A stretch of DNA of 5,408 nucleotides from Pseudomonas sp. GTDB lineage: Bacteria; Pseudomonadota; Gammaproteobacteria; Pseudomonadales; Pseudomonadaceae. Within the stretch, counting starts at the first letter, position 1. Every line of letters starts with the position of its first letter. The notes beneath the pieces were generated by a model. That model was not told where the DNA came from. It searched no databases and worked only from the letters and a program-made list of their open reading frames with translations. The stretch lies in assembly GCA_003488145.1 (NCBI GenBank), contig DNMQ01000233.1:1-5408 (forward strand), written 5' to 3'. The position numbers and the translations under genes are program-made. Shown here one piece after another: positions 1 to 5,408 of this stretch.

Positions 1-557
1 ATGCCCTCGACCTCGAGCGTATCGTTGTGGTCTTCCTTCATCTCTTCGATCTCGTCGAGCAGGCTGTACAGCGCCTGGCGGGAAAAGCTGTCGCAGTCGA
101 AGGGAATCAGGCAGCGATCAGCTGCGATAAGCGCAGAGACCGTATAAAAATTCAGCGCCGGCGGGGTGTCGAGGTAAATCCGGTCATAGTCCTCGGCAAG
201 ACCATCGAGCAATTTTCGCAGCTTGTTGATCTTGTGCTTGGCCTCCAGCTTGGGCTGCAGGTCGGCCAGCTCTGCCGTCGCGCTGATCAAATGCAGATTG
301 TCGAAGGCCGTTTCTAGAATGGGCGGGCGCGCCTTCTTGCCAGCGGTACCGCCGGCGAGAATCTGCTTGAAGAAATCGGCGATGCCGGTGGGAATGTCAT
401 CGCCGGTCAGCCCGGTCAGGTAATGCGTGGAGTTGGCCTGGGCGTCCAGATCCACCAGCAGCGTGCGGTAGCCCTGCGATGCACTGACCGCTGCCAGGTT
501 GCAGGCGATGCTCGACTTGCCGACTCCGCCCTTCTGATTGAACACGACCCTACGCAT
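1..557 (-). CDS. ParA/MinD-type P-loop ATPase, C-terminus cut by window edge
   Basis: The frame is open from an ATG at 557 to the window edge, giving 185 codons; the family is usually about 210-270 residues, so the last quarter or so is missing. The P-loop begins almost at once: KGGVGKS at residues 9-15 is the deviant Walker A box, with its signature lysine, of ParA/MinD ATPases. [10 protein letters not shown] at 35-44 is the second conserved box, and IYLDTPP at 127-133 is the Walker B region. No DNA-binding domain precedes the P-loop, so this is a short-type ParA. Such proteins dimerise on ATP, usually bind DNA non-specifically, and position plasmids, chromosomes or protein clusters with the help of a partner. 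GGGAGG at 564-569, six bases before the ATG, supports the start. It follows thyA in the same direction after 87 bases. No parB-like partner is visible, so the cargo is unknown. Family is certain; role is not. Confidence 0.93.
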   Translation of the reverse strand, partial: MRRVVFNQKGGVGKSSIACNLAAVSASQGYRTLLVDLDAQANSTHYLTGLTGDDIPTGIADFFKQILAGGTAGKKARPPILETAFDNLHLISATAELADLQPKLEAKHKINKLRKLLDGLAEDYDRIYLDTPPALNFYTVSALIAADRCLIPFDCDSFSRQALYSLLDEIEEMKEDHNDTLEVEG

Positions 558-644
558 GATTCGCCTCCCGACAGTCCCTGAGCGGTCGAGTCTATACGGC
601 AAACATGACAGCCGGGTTATCCACGACGGCAAAACCGACCAAAG
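558..644 (-). promoter_or_regulatory. thyA-parA spacer with possible parA promoter elements
   Basis: This 87-base spacer contains a good ribosome binding site for the ParA gene (GGGAGG, minus strand, 564-569). It also has a TATAGA hexamer on the minus strand at 591-596 that resembles a sigma-70 -10 box, but there is no convincing -35 box 16-18 bases upstream. The octamer TTTGCCGT occurs twice on the minus strand, at 626-633 and 596-603, exactly 30 bases apart. I see no hairpin followed by a T run after thyA. The ParA gene could therefore be read through from thyA or have its own weak promoter; the sequence does not decide. Confidence 0.25.
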
Positions 645-1439
645 TCAGACGGCAACGGGTGCCTTGATGTGCGGATGAGCTTCGTAGCCAACCAGTTCGA
701 AGTCCTCGAAGCGGAAGGCGAACAGGTCCTTCACGTCCGGATTGAGCTTCATGGTCGGCAGCGACAGCGGCTCGCGGGTCAGCTGCAGGTCGGCCTGCTC
801 CAGGTGATTGGCGTACAGATGGCAGTCGCCGCCGCTCCAGATGAACTCGCCCGGTTGCAGGTCGCAGACCTGCGCCACCATCAGTGTCAGCAGCGCATAG
901 CTTGCGATGTTGAACGGCACGCCGAGGAAGATATCCGCCGAGCGCTGGTACAGCTGGCAGCTGAGCTTGCCGTCGGCGACGTAGAACTGGAACAGCGCGT
1001 GGCACGGCGGTAACGCCATCTGCTCGACCAGCGCCGGGTTCCAGGCCGAAACGATCAGGCGGCGCGAATCCGGGTTCTTCTTGATCATCGCCAACAGGTT
1101 GGCGATCTGGTCGATGGATTCACCGTTCGGCGCCGGCCAGCTACGCCACTGATAGCCGTAGACAGGGCCCAGCTCGCCGTTCTCGTCGGCCCACTCGTCC
1201 CAGATGCGCACGCCGTTTTCCTTCAGGTACTTGATGTTGGTGTCGCCCTGAAGGAACCACAGCAGCTCGTGGATGATGGATTTGAGGTGGCACTTCTTGG
1301 TGGTGACCAGCGGAAAGCCTGCGGCCAGGTCGAAGCGCATCTGATGGCCAAACACGCTGTAGGTGCCGGTGCCGGTACGATCGGTCTTGAAGGTGCCGTG
1401 TTCGCGCACGTGGCGCATCAGGTCGAGGTACTGTTTCAT
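645..1439 (-). CDS. thyA: Thymidylate synthase (ThyA)
   Basis: This cytoplasmic enzyme converts dUMP to dTMP using 5,10-methylenetetrahydrofolate, leaving dihydrofolate. The protein has 264 residues, the same length as E. coli ThyA, and appears to align without gaps from my memory of that sequence. Visible active-site residues are Arg21 in DRTGTGT, Glu58 in IIHELLWF, Trp80, Cys146 in LPPCHALFQ (the nucleophile), Arg166 and Asp169 in YQRSAD, Asn177 in PFNIASY, and His207 and Tyr209 in CHLYANH. The C-terminus IKAPVAV matches the conserved tail that closes over the folate. The ATG is fixed by the family N-terminus MKQYL, although the ribosome binding site before it is poor. It lies 105 bases downstream of lgt on the same strand and may be co-transcribed with it or use a promoter in that spacer. 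Nothing is missing or broken. Confidence 0.99.
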   Translation of the reverse strand: MKQYLDLMRHVREHGTFKTDRTGTGTYSVFGHQMRFDLAAGFPLVTTKKCHLKSIIHELLWFLQGDTNIKYLKENGVRIWDEWADENGELGPVYGYQWRSWPAPNGESIDQIANLLAMIKKNPDSRRLIVSAWNPALVEQMALPPCHALFQFYVADGKLSCQLYQRSADIFLGVPFNIASYALLTLMVAQVCDLQPGEFIWSGGDCHLYANHLEQADLQLTREPLSLPTMKLNPDVKDLFAFRFEDFELVGYEAHPHIKAPVAV

Positions 1440-1456
1440 CGATTGACTCGAAGCAG

Positions 1457-1468
1457 GCGCCGAAGCGC
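1457..1468 (-). other. Short UUCG-capped hairpin in the thyA leader
   Basis: On the minus strand the bases read GCGC-TTCG-GCGC, a perfect 4-bp stem closed by a C(UUCG)G tetraloop in RNA. This is an unusually stable small loop. It ends 17 bases before the thyA ATG, in a leader that lacks a strong ribosome binding site. The structure is seen directly; any effect on thyA translation or mRNA stability is inference. Confidence 0.4.
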
Positions 1469-1486
1469 GGTGAAAAGGCTGCGCGA

Positions 1487-1516
1487 ATAGTAAAAGGCCT
1501 GCGCCCCGCTTGTCGC
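1487..1516 (-). promoter_or_regulatory. Possible weak sigma-70 promoter for thyA
   Basis: On the minus strand GCGACA (1511-1516) and TACTAT (1487-1492) are separated by 18 bases. Each hexamer matches four of six consensus positions (TTGACA and TATAAT). It would start RNA roughly 40 bases upstream of the thyA ATG. The -35 element lies inside the right half of the hairpin stem at 1511-1529. The match is weak enough to arise by chance, so this is only a candidate. Confidence 0.22.
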
Positions 1517-1529
1517 CCTCATGGCGACA
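1511..1529 (-). terminator. Perfect hairpin after lgt; partial-terminator candidate
   Basis: The arms TGTCGCC (1511-1517) and GGCGACA (1523-1529) form a perfect 7-bp stem around a 5-base loop, starting 15 bases after the lgt stop. On the minus strand no T run follows the stem directly; the first run, CCTTTTAC, comes about 15 bases later at 1491-1499. A longer pairing of GCCTG (1528-1532) with CAGGC (1497-1501) would put the T run next to a stem base, but needs an 11-base bulge. It may slow or partly stop transcription between lgt and thyA, or simply stabilise the upstream RNA end. Confidence 0.3.
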
Positions 1530-1544
1530 GGCAGGGCAACGGAA

Positions 1545-2345
1545 TCAGGCCGGAGCCCGGCCGGCGTCGCGGCGATAGGCCCAGGCGATCATCCCGGCAC
1601 CGAGCAGCACCATTGGCACGCAGAGCAGCTGGCCCATGGTCAGCCAGCCGAACGCCAGGTAGCCCAGCTGTGCATCCGGCACACGGACGAACTCGACGAT
1701 GAAGCGGAAGATGCCGTAGCACACCGCGAACAGTCCGGACACCGCCATGGTCGGCCGCGGCTTGCGCGAGTAGAGCCAGAGGATCAGGAACAGCGCGACG
1801 CCCTCCAGGGCGAACTGATAGAGCTGCGACGGGTGCCGCGCCAGTTGCTGCGGATCGGTCGGGAAGACCATCGCCCAGGGCACATCGGTGGCCTTGCCCC
1901 ACAGCTCGGCATTGATGAAGTTGCCGATACGCCCGGCGCCCAGGCCGATCGGCACGAAGGGCGCGATGAAGTCCATCAGCTCGAAGAAGCTCTTGCCGTT
2001 GCGCCGGGCGAAGATCCAGCTGCACAGCAGCACGCCGATCAGTCCGCCGTGGAAGGACATGCCGCCCTTCCAGACCTGCAAAATCAGGCTTGGGTCATTG
2101 ATGTAGGCAGCCAGATCATAGAACAGCACGTAGCCCAGACGGCCGCCGACGATCACGCCCATGGCCACCCAGAACACCAGGTCGGAGAGTTTGTCCTTCG
2201 GCCATTCCGGTGCGAAACGCTGCACCCGCAGCGAGGCCAGCCACCAGGCGCCGCCGATGCCGATCAGATACATCAGGCCGTACCAGTGAATCTGCAAGGG
2301 GCCGATGGCGATGGCCACCGGATCGATCTGCGGATAGGGCAGCAT
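1545..2345 (-). CDS. lgt: Prolipoprotein diacylglyceryl transferase (Lgt)
   Basis: Lgt is an inner-membrane enzyme that moves a diacylglyceryl group from phosphatidylglycerol to the lipobox cysteine of prolipoproteins, the first step of lipoprotein maturation before Lsp and Lnt. The protein has 266 residues, within the family's usual range. The family signature is intact: [13 protein letters not shown] at 138-150, with Arg139, Asn142, Asn145 and Glu147. Tyr22 in IHWYGLMY and His99 in SFHGGL correspond to the essential Tyr26 and His103 of the E. coli enzyme, and a conserved FRFIVEFVR stretch lies at 213-221. Several hydrophobic segments fit a polytopic protein of about seven membrane spans. 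The ATG at 2345 has a strong GAGGAG ribosome binding site six bases upstream. It follows the TauE/SafE permease gene after only ten bases, so the two are almost certainly one transcript. Identity is secure. Confidence 0.98.
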   Translation of the reverse strand: MLPYPQIDPVAIAIGPLQIHWYGLMYLIGIGGAWWLASLRVQRFAPEWPKDKLSDLVFWVAMGVIVGGRLGYVLFYDLAAYINDPSLILQVWKGGMSFHGGLIGVLLCSWIFARRNGKSFFELMDFIAPFVPIGLGAGRIGNFINAELWGKATDVPWAMVFPTDPQQLARHPSQLYQFALEGVALFLILWLYSRKPRPTMAVSGLFAVCYGIFRFIVEFVRVPDAQLGYLAFGWLTMGQLLCVPMVLLGAGMIAWAYRRDAGRAPA

Positions 2346-2351
2346 CCGTTA

Positions 2352-2357
2352 CTCCTC
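2352..2357 (-). promoter_or_regulatory. lgt ribosome binding site overlapping the upstream stop codon
   Basis: GAGGAG on the minus strand lies six bases before the lgt ATG. Its first two bases are the last two bases of the TGA stop of the permease gene (2356-2358). A ribosome ending the permease therefore sits on the lgt binding site, an arrangement that favours translational coupling. Confidence 0.85.
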
Positions 2358-3138
2358 AAACCAGAAAATTGATGCCGACGCTCAGCAGCAGCAGAGCGAA
2401 CAGCCGTTTCAAAACCTTTGCCGACAGCCGATGCGCCAGCTTCGCACCCAGTCTGGCGAAAAACATGCTGGTGGCCGCGATGCCGAGCATCGCCGGCAGA
2501 TAGACGAAGCCCAGGCTCCAGTCCGGCAGCTGCGTCTCGTGCCAGCCGACCACCATGAAACTCAGCGCCCCGGCGATGGCGATCGGCAAGCCGCACGCCG
2601 CGGAAGTCGCCACCGCCTGCTGCATCGGCACGCTGCGCCAGGTCAGATAGGGCACCGACAGCGAGCCGCCGCCGATGCCGAAAATCGCCGAAGCCCAGCC
2701 GATCACTACCCCGACCAGCGACAGCTCCGGCCGTCCCGGCGCCTGGCCGGTGGCCTTGGGCCGCAGGTCGAAGCCCATCTGCACCGCCATCGCCAGGGCG
2801 AACACACCGATGATCTTCTGCAGCATCGGACCCTGGATCGCCGCCGCGGTCAGGCTGCCCAGAGCAGCGCCAAGGAGGATGCCAAAGGTCATCCACAGCA
2901 CCATCGGCCAGCGCACCGCACCCTTGCGATGGTGGGTGAGAATTGAATTGACCGAGGTGAAGACGATGGTAGCCAGGGATGTCCCAACAGCCAGGTGGGT
3001 GAGGATTTCCTGAGAGAATCCCTGCGCGCTGAAACTGAATACCAGCACCGGTACGATGATCAGCCCGCCGCCCACGCCAAACAGCCCGGCCAGCACTCCG
3101 GCGAAGCCGCCAAGCAGCAGATACAGCAGAAACTCCAT
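2356..3138 (-). CDS. TauE/SafE family membrane permease (probable anion or sulfite exporter)
   Basis: This 260-residue protein is strongly hydrophobic, with about eight likely membrane spans, and shows the internal duplication of the TauE/SafE (DUF81) family. The first half has GVLAGLFGVGGGLIIVP at 14-30 and the second GWASAIFGIGGGSLSVP at 147-163. A short basic stretch, HHRKGAVRW at 69-77, lies between two spans. Family members are linked to export of sulfite, sulfoacetate or other organosulfur anions, but this subgroup has no proven substrate that I know of and no sulfur genes lie nearby. I chose the ATG at 3138 because MEFLLYLLLGG starts the first span directly. The frame stays open upstream to an ATG at 3402, but that 88-residue extension is rich in Arg, Gly and Pro and runs opposite the NRDE gene. 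The ribosome binding site is only fair (GGGACGGGG). It is probably the first gene of a unit with lgt. Confidence 0.93.
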   Translation of the reverse strand: MEFLLYLLLGGFAGVLAGLFGVGGGLIIVPVLVFSFSAQGFSQEILTHLAVGTSLATIVFTSVNSILTHHRKGAVRWPMVLWMTFGILLGAALGSLTAAAIQGPMLQKIIGVFALAMAVQMGFDLRPKATGQAPGRPELSLVGVVIGWASAIFGIGGGSLSVPYLTWRSVPMQQAVATSAACGLPIAIAGALSFMVVGWHETQLPDWSLGFVYLPAMLGIAATSMFFARLGAKLAHRLSAKVLKRLFALLLLSVGINFLV

Positions 3139-3284
3139 GTGCCCCGTCCCGGCGAAACAAAGCGGCATGTTAGCGGAAAATGCGCCCGCCCCGCGCGCCC
3201 GACGTTGACCGCTAAAACCCGGCAGTGGCTCATACGCCGGTCGCGCCTGTACTCTTGGCGGTCCGGACATAGTTTGGCCTTCCC
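3139..3284. promoter_or_regulatory. Divergent spacer between permease and NRDE genes
   Basis: This 146-base spacer separates two genes that diverge, so both promoters should lie here or reach in from the gene edges. On the plus strand TTGACC at 3205-3210 is a good -35 match, but the best -10 partners at 17-19 bases (GCTCAT, CTCATA, TCATAC) are poor. On the minus strand TAACAT (3164-3169) resembles a -10 box without a -35 partner. I found no clear operator palindrome, sigma-54 site or hairpin. Regulatory function is inferred from layout rather than from a recognised motif. Confidence 0.4.
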
Positions 3285-4040
3285 ATGTGCCTGATCGTTT
3301 TCGCCTGGCGCCCCGGCCACACCCAACCGCTGGTGGTAGCCGCCAACCGCGACGAGTTCCACGCCCGCCCGAGCCTGCCGCTGGGGCACTGGGAGGATGC
3401 ACCCTGGATCGTCGGCGGGCGCGACCTGCAGGCCGGCGGCACCTGGATGGGCGTCACCAGCGGCGGACGCTTCGCCGCACTGACCAACATTCGCGCACCC
3501 GGCCAGGTGATCGGCTCACGTTCACGCGGCGAGCTGCCGGAACAGTACCTGCGCGGAAACTTGCCGCCGGCTGACTACCTCGCCGAGCTGACCGGCCGCC
3601 GCGCCGACTACGCCGGCTTCAACCTGCTGGTCGGCGATCGGCAGGCACTCTGGCACCTGAACTCACGCAGCGGTGAGGCGACGGAGTTGCAGCCCGGAAT
3701 CTACGGCCTGTCCAACGCCAGCCTCGACACGCCCTGGCCCAAGCTGAGAAAAGCCCGCGCAGCACTGGCGACCAACCTTGACCCGGCGACTCCTGAGAAC
3801 CTGCTCGCCCTGCTGGCGGACCCAAGCCCAGCGGCCGAGCATGAACTGCCGCAGACCGGCGTGCCGCTGGAATGGGAAAGGCGGCTGTCGAGCATCTTCA
3901 TCGCCAGCCCGGAGTACGGCACGCGCGCCAGCACAGCGCTGATCCGTCATGCCGACGGAGCGCTGGACATCCTGGAGCGTAGTTTCGGCCCGGACGGCCC
4001 AGTGGGCGAGGTGCGCTACCGCCGCCCGCCAACGAGCTGA
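3285..4040 (+). CDS. NRDE/TANGO2-family protein
   Basis: The 251-residue product begins MCLIVFAW and carries the family's name motif NRDE at 21-24. Other conserved blocks are GGTWMG (51-56), SRGEL (79-83), YGLSNASLDTPWPK (140-153) and RLSSIFI with YGTRAST (200-216). Cys2 becomes N-terminal after Met removal, matching the N-terminal nucleophile hydrolase-like fold proposed for the family. It looks cytoplasmic: no signal peptide or membrane span is seen. Eukaryotic TANGO2 has been linked to heme handling and lipid metabolism; the bacterial role is not settled, and nothing next door points to one. The start is certain because an in-frame TAG (3270-3272) lies 12 bases upstream and the family begins M-C. 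No purine-rich ribosome binding site precedes it. It runs opposite to all its neighbours and converges on ptsP with an 18-base gap. Confidence 0.95.
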   Translation: MCLIVFAWRPGHTQPLVVAANRDEFHARPSLPLGHWEDAPWIVGGRDLQAGGTWMGVTSGGRFAALTNIRAPGQVIGSRSRGELPEQYLRGNLPPADYLAELTGRRADYAGFNLLVGDRQALWHLNSRSGEATELQPGIYGLSNASLDTPWPKLRKARAALATNLDPATPENLLALLADPSPAAEHELPQTGVPLEWERRLSSIFIASPEYGTRASTALIRHADGALDILERSFGPDGPVGEVRYRRPPTS

Positions 4041-4058
4041 TGGCGAGCGGGGGATTGC

Positions 4059-5408
4059 TCAGACAGCGGCGGACGGGTTGATCAGCTTGCTCAGGCCGAG
4101 GTTGCGCAAGGTAAGCTGGACCGTGCTGTGAATGACCTGCGGGCTGTCCAGCAGCATGACCCGCGCTAGCAGCTGCTGAGCCGTATCCATGCTGATCTGA
4201 CGCAGCAGCCATTTCACCTTGGGCAGGTTGGTAGCGTTCATCGACAGGCTGTCGAAGCCCATCGCCAGCAGCAGCATGGCCGCCGCCGGGTCGCCCGCCA
4301 TCTCGCCGCAGATGCTCACCGGCTTGCCCTCGCCATGGGCTTCCTTGACCACGCGCTGCAGCGCCTCGAGCACGGCCGGATGCAGATAGTCGTAGAGATC
4401 GGCGACCCGCGGATTGTTGCGATCCACCGCCAGCAGGTACTGCGTGAGGTCGTTCGAGCCGACCGAGATAAAGTCCACCATGCGCGCCAGCTCGCGCGTC
4501 AGGTAGACCGCCGCCGGCACTTCGATCATGACGCCGACCGGCGGCATGATCACGTCCAGCCCCTCGTCGCGCACCTCGCACCAGGCACGGTGAATCAGAT
4601 GCAGCGCCTCTTCCAGTTCGCGGATGCCGGAAATCATCGGCAAGAGGATGCGCAGGTTGTTCAGCCCGGCGCTGGCCTTGAGCATGGCGCGGGTCTGCAG
4701 CAGAAAGATCTCGGGGTGGTCGAGGGTGACGCGGATACCGCGCCAGCCGAGGAACGGGTTTTCTTCCTTGATCGGGAAGTACGGCAGGCACTTGTCGCCG
4801 CCGATGTCGAGGCTACGCATGGTTACCGGCAGCGGATGGAAGGCTTCCAGCTGCTCGCGGTAGATGGCCATCTGCTCCTTTTCGCTGGGGAAGCGCTCCT
4901 TGATCATGAACGGCACTTCGGTGCGATACAGGCCGACGCCCTCGGCGCCGCGCTCCTGCGCGCGCACCACATCGGCGAGCAGGCCGGTATTCACCCACAG
5001 CGGAATGCGATGACCGTCGGTGGTCTCGCACGGCAGCTCGCGCAGCACGTCGAGCCCGGCGGAGAGCTGGCGCTCCTGCTCGGCCAGCACTTCATACTGC
5101 TCGCGCAGGACCTTGCCCGGGTTGGTGATGATCTCGCCGCGATAGCCGTCGATGATCAGCTCGATGCCGTCGACCTTGGAATACGGCAGGTCGACCGCGC
5201 CCATCACCGTCGGAATGCCCATGGCACGGGCGAGAATAGCGACGTGGGAGTTGCTCGAGCCGAGCACCGAAACCATGCCGACCAGCTTGCCCTCGGGCAC
5301 CTCGCCGAGCATCGCCGGCGAGAGCTCCTCACTGACCAGAATGGTCTTGTCGGGATAGGTCAGCGTCTGCTGACGCGCCTCCTGCAGGTAGGAAAGCAGG
5401 CGCCGGCC
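4059..5408 (-). CDS. ptsP: PTS-Ntr enzyme I (PtsP), N-terminus outside window
   Basis: PtsP takes phosphate from PEP and passes it to NPr (PtsO) and then EIIA-Ntr (PtsN), a cytoplasmic regulatory chain responding to nitrogen status rather than importing sugar. The visible 449 residues are the C-terminal part of a protein usually near 760, so about 300 residues, including the GAF sensor domain, lie beyond the right edge. Residues are numbered here from the window edge. SNSHVAILAR at 52-61 holds the phosphorylated histidine (His55, codon 5244-5246). The PEP-binding barrel shows GLYRTE (159-164), RSLDIGGDK (198-206), NPFLGWRGIR (217-226), FISVGSNDLTQY (313-324) and CGEMAGDP (367-374) with the catalytic Cys367. 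SNSH with the IPTVMGA continuation resembles PtsP rather than the sugar-type PtsI, but the absent GAF domain leaves this partly inferred. The ATG at 5312 is internal, not the start. The gene ends in NPSAAV. Confidence 0.96.
   Translation of the reverse strand, partial: GRRLLSYLQEARQQTLTYPDKTILVSEELSPAMLGEVPEGKLVGMVSVLGSSNSHVAILARAMGIPTVMGAVDLPYSKVDGIELIIDGYRGEIITNPGKVLREQYEVLAEQERQLSAGLDVLRELPCETTDGHRIPLWVNTGLLADVVRAQERGAEGVGLYRTEVPFMIKERFPSEKEQMAIYREQLEAFHPLPVTMRSLDIGGDKCLPYFPIKEENPFLGWRGIRVTLDHPEIFLLQTRAMLKASAGLNNLRILLPMISGIRELEEALHLIHRAWCEVRDEGLDVIMPPVGVMIEVPAAVYLTRELARMVDFISVGSNDLTQYLLAVDRNNPRVADLYDYLHPAVLEALQRVVKEAHGEGKPVSICGEMAGDPAAAMLLLAMGFDSLSMNATNLPKVKWLLRQISMDTAQQLLARVMLLDSPQVIHSTVQLTLRNLGLSKLINPSAAV

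Noticed and set aside
27..423. Two overlapping plus-strand frames of 96 and 66 codons near the left edge.
   Set aside because: The minus strand here encodes a ParA ATPase with intact motifs; these frames are antisense shadows.
1521..2372. A 283-codon plus-strand open frame lying opposite lgt.
   Set aside because: The opposite strand encodes a complete Lgt with its signature motif. The antisense product is rich in His, Ala, Gln and Asp and resembles no family I know; long antisense frames are common in GC-rich DNA.
2273..3160. A 295-codon minus-strand open frame over the permease gene and the start of lgt.
   Set aside because: It is a shifted frame over the well-supported permease; its product is Arg/Gly/Ala-rich without motifs or membrane spans.
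3205..3236. A sigma-70 promoter for the NRDE gene built on TTGACC at 3205-3210.
   Set aside because: No acceptable -10 hexamer lies at 16-19 bases, so it was kept only as a note in the spacer entry.
3139..3402. An 88-residue N-terminal extension of the permease starting at 3402.
   Set aside because: The extension is low-complexity and Arg/Gly/Pro-rich, covers the 5' end of the NRDE gene on the other strand, and lacks a signal peptide. The start at 3138 opens directly on the first membrane span.
3898..4791. A 297-codon minus-strand open frame within ptsP.
   Set aside because: It lies out of frame over conserved enzyme I motifs and gives an Arg/Ala/Pro-rich product typical of GC-driven spurious frames.
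1..5408. A mobile element, defence island, CRISPR array or transferred cluster.
   Set aside because: No transposase, integrase, terminal repeats, target duplication or repeat-spacer pattern is visible, and the genes are housekeeping or conserved core types in an order known from pseudomonads.

Overview
The window reads as an ordinary stretch of core chromosome from a high-GC gammaproteobacterium, most likely a pseudomonad (Pseudomonas sensu lato, possibly the stutzeri/mendocina side). This rests on the protein sequences and on the gene order ptsP - NRDE-family protein - TauE/SafE permease - lgt - thyA, which I recall from the PA0337-PA0342 region of P. aeruginosa. I could not run a search to confirm genus or species.

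From right to left, position 5408 down to 4059 holds the C-terminal 449 codons of ptsP (minus strand), the enzyme I of the nitrogen phosphotransferase system. Its N-terminal GAF domain lies outside the window. Only 18 bases separate its stop from the stop of a plus-strand gene at 3285-4040 that encodes a 251-residue NRDE/TANGO2-family protein. A 146-base divergent spacer (3139-3284) follows.

The rest lies on the minus strand and reads leftwards: a TauE/SafE-type permease (3138-2356), lgt for prolipoprotein diacylglyceryl transferase (2345-1545), thyA for thymidylate synthase (1439-645), and the first 185 codons of a ParA-type ATPase (557-1, cut by the window edge). The permease and lgt are tightly linked: the permease stop codon lies inside the lgt ribosome binding site. 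The lgt-thyA spacer (105 bases) carries a perfect hairpin, a possible weak promoter and a short UUCG-capped hairpin in the presumed thyA leader. The thyA-parA spacer (87 bases) carries a repeated heptamer.

The genes do not form one pathway. Lgt starts lipoprotein maturation in the inner membrane, ThyA makes dTMP for DNA synthesis, PtsP is a regulatory phosphotransferase, and the permease and NRDE protein have unproven substrates. The least explained gene is the ParA-type ATPase: no partner gene is visible, though one could lie beyond the left edge. I saw no mobile element, CRISPR array, tRNA or rRNA, and no evidence of a new multi-gene system. The observations below are modest and mostly concern gene boundaries and spacers.
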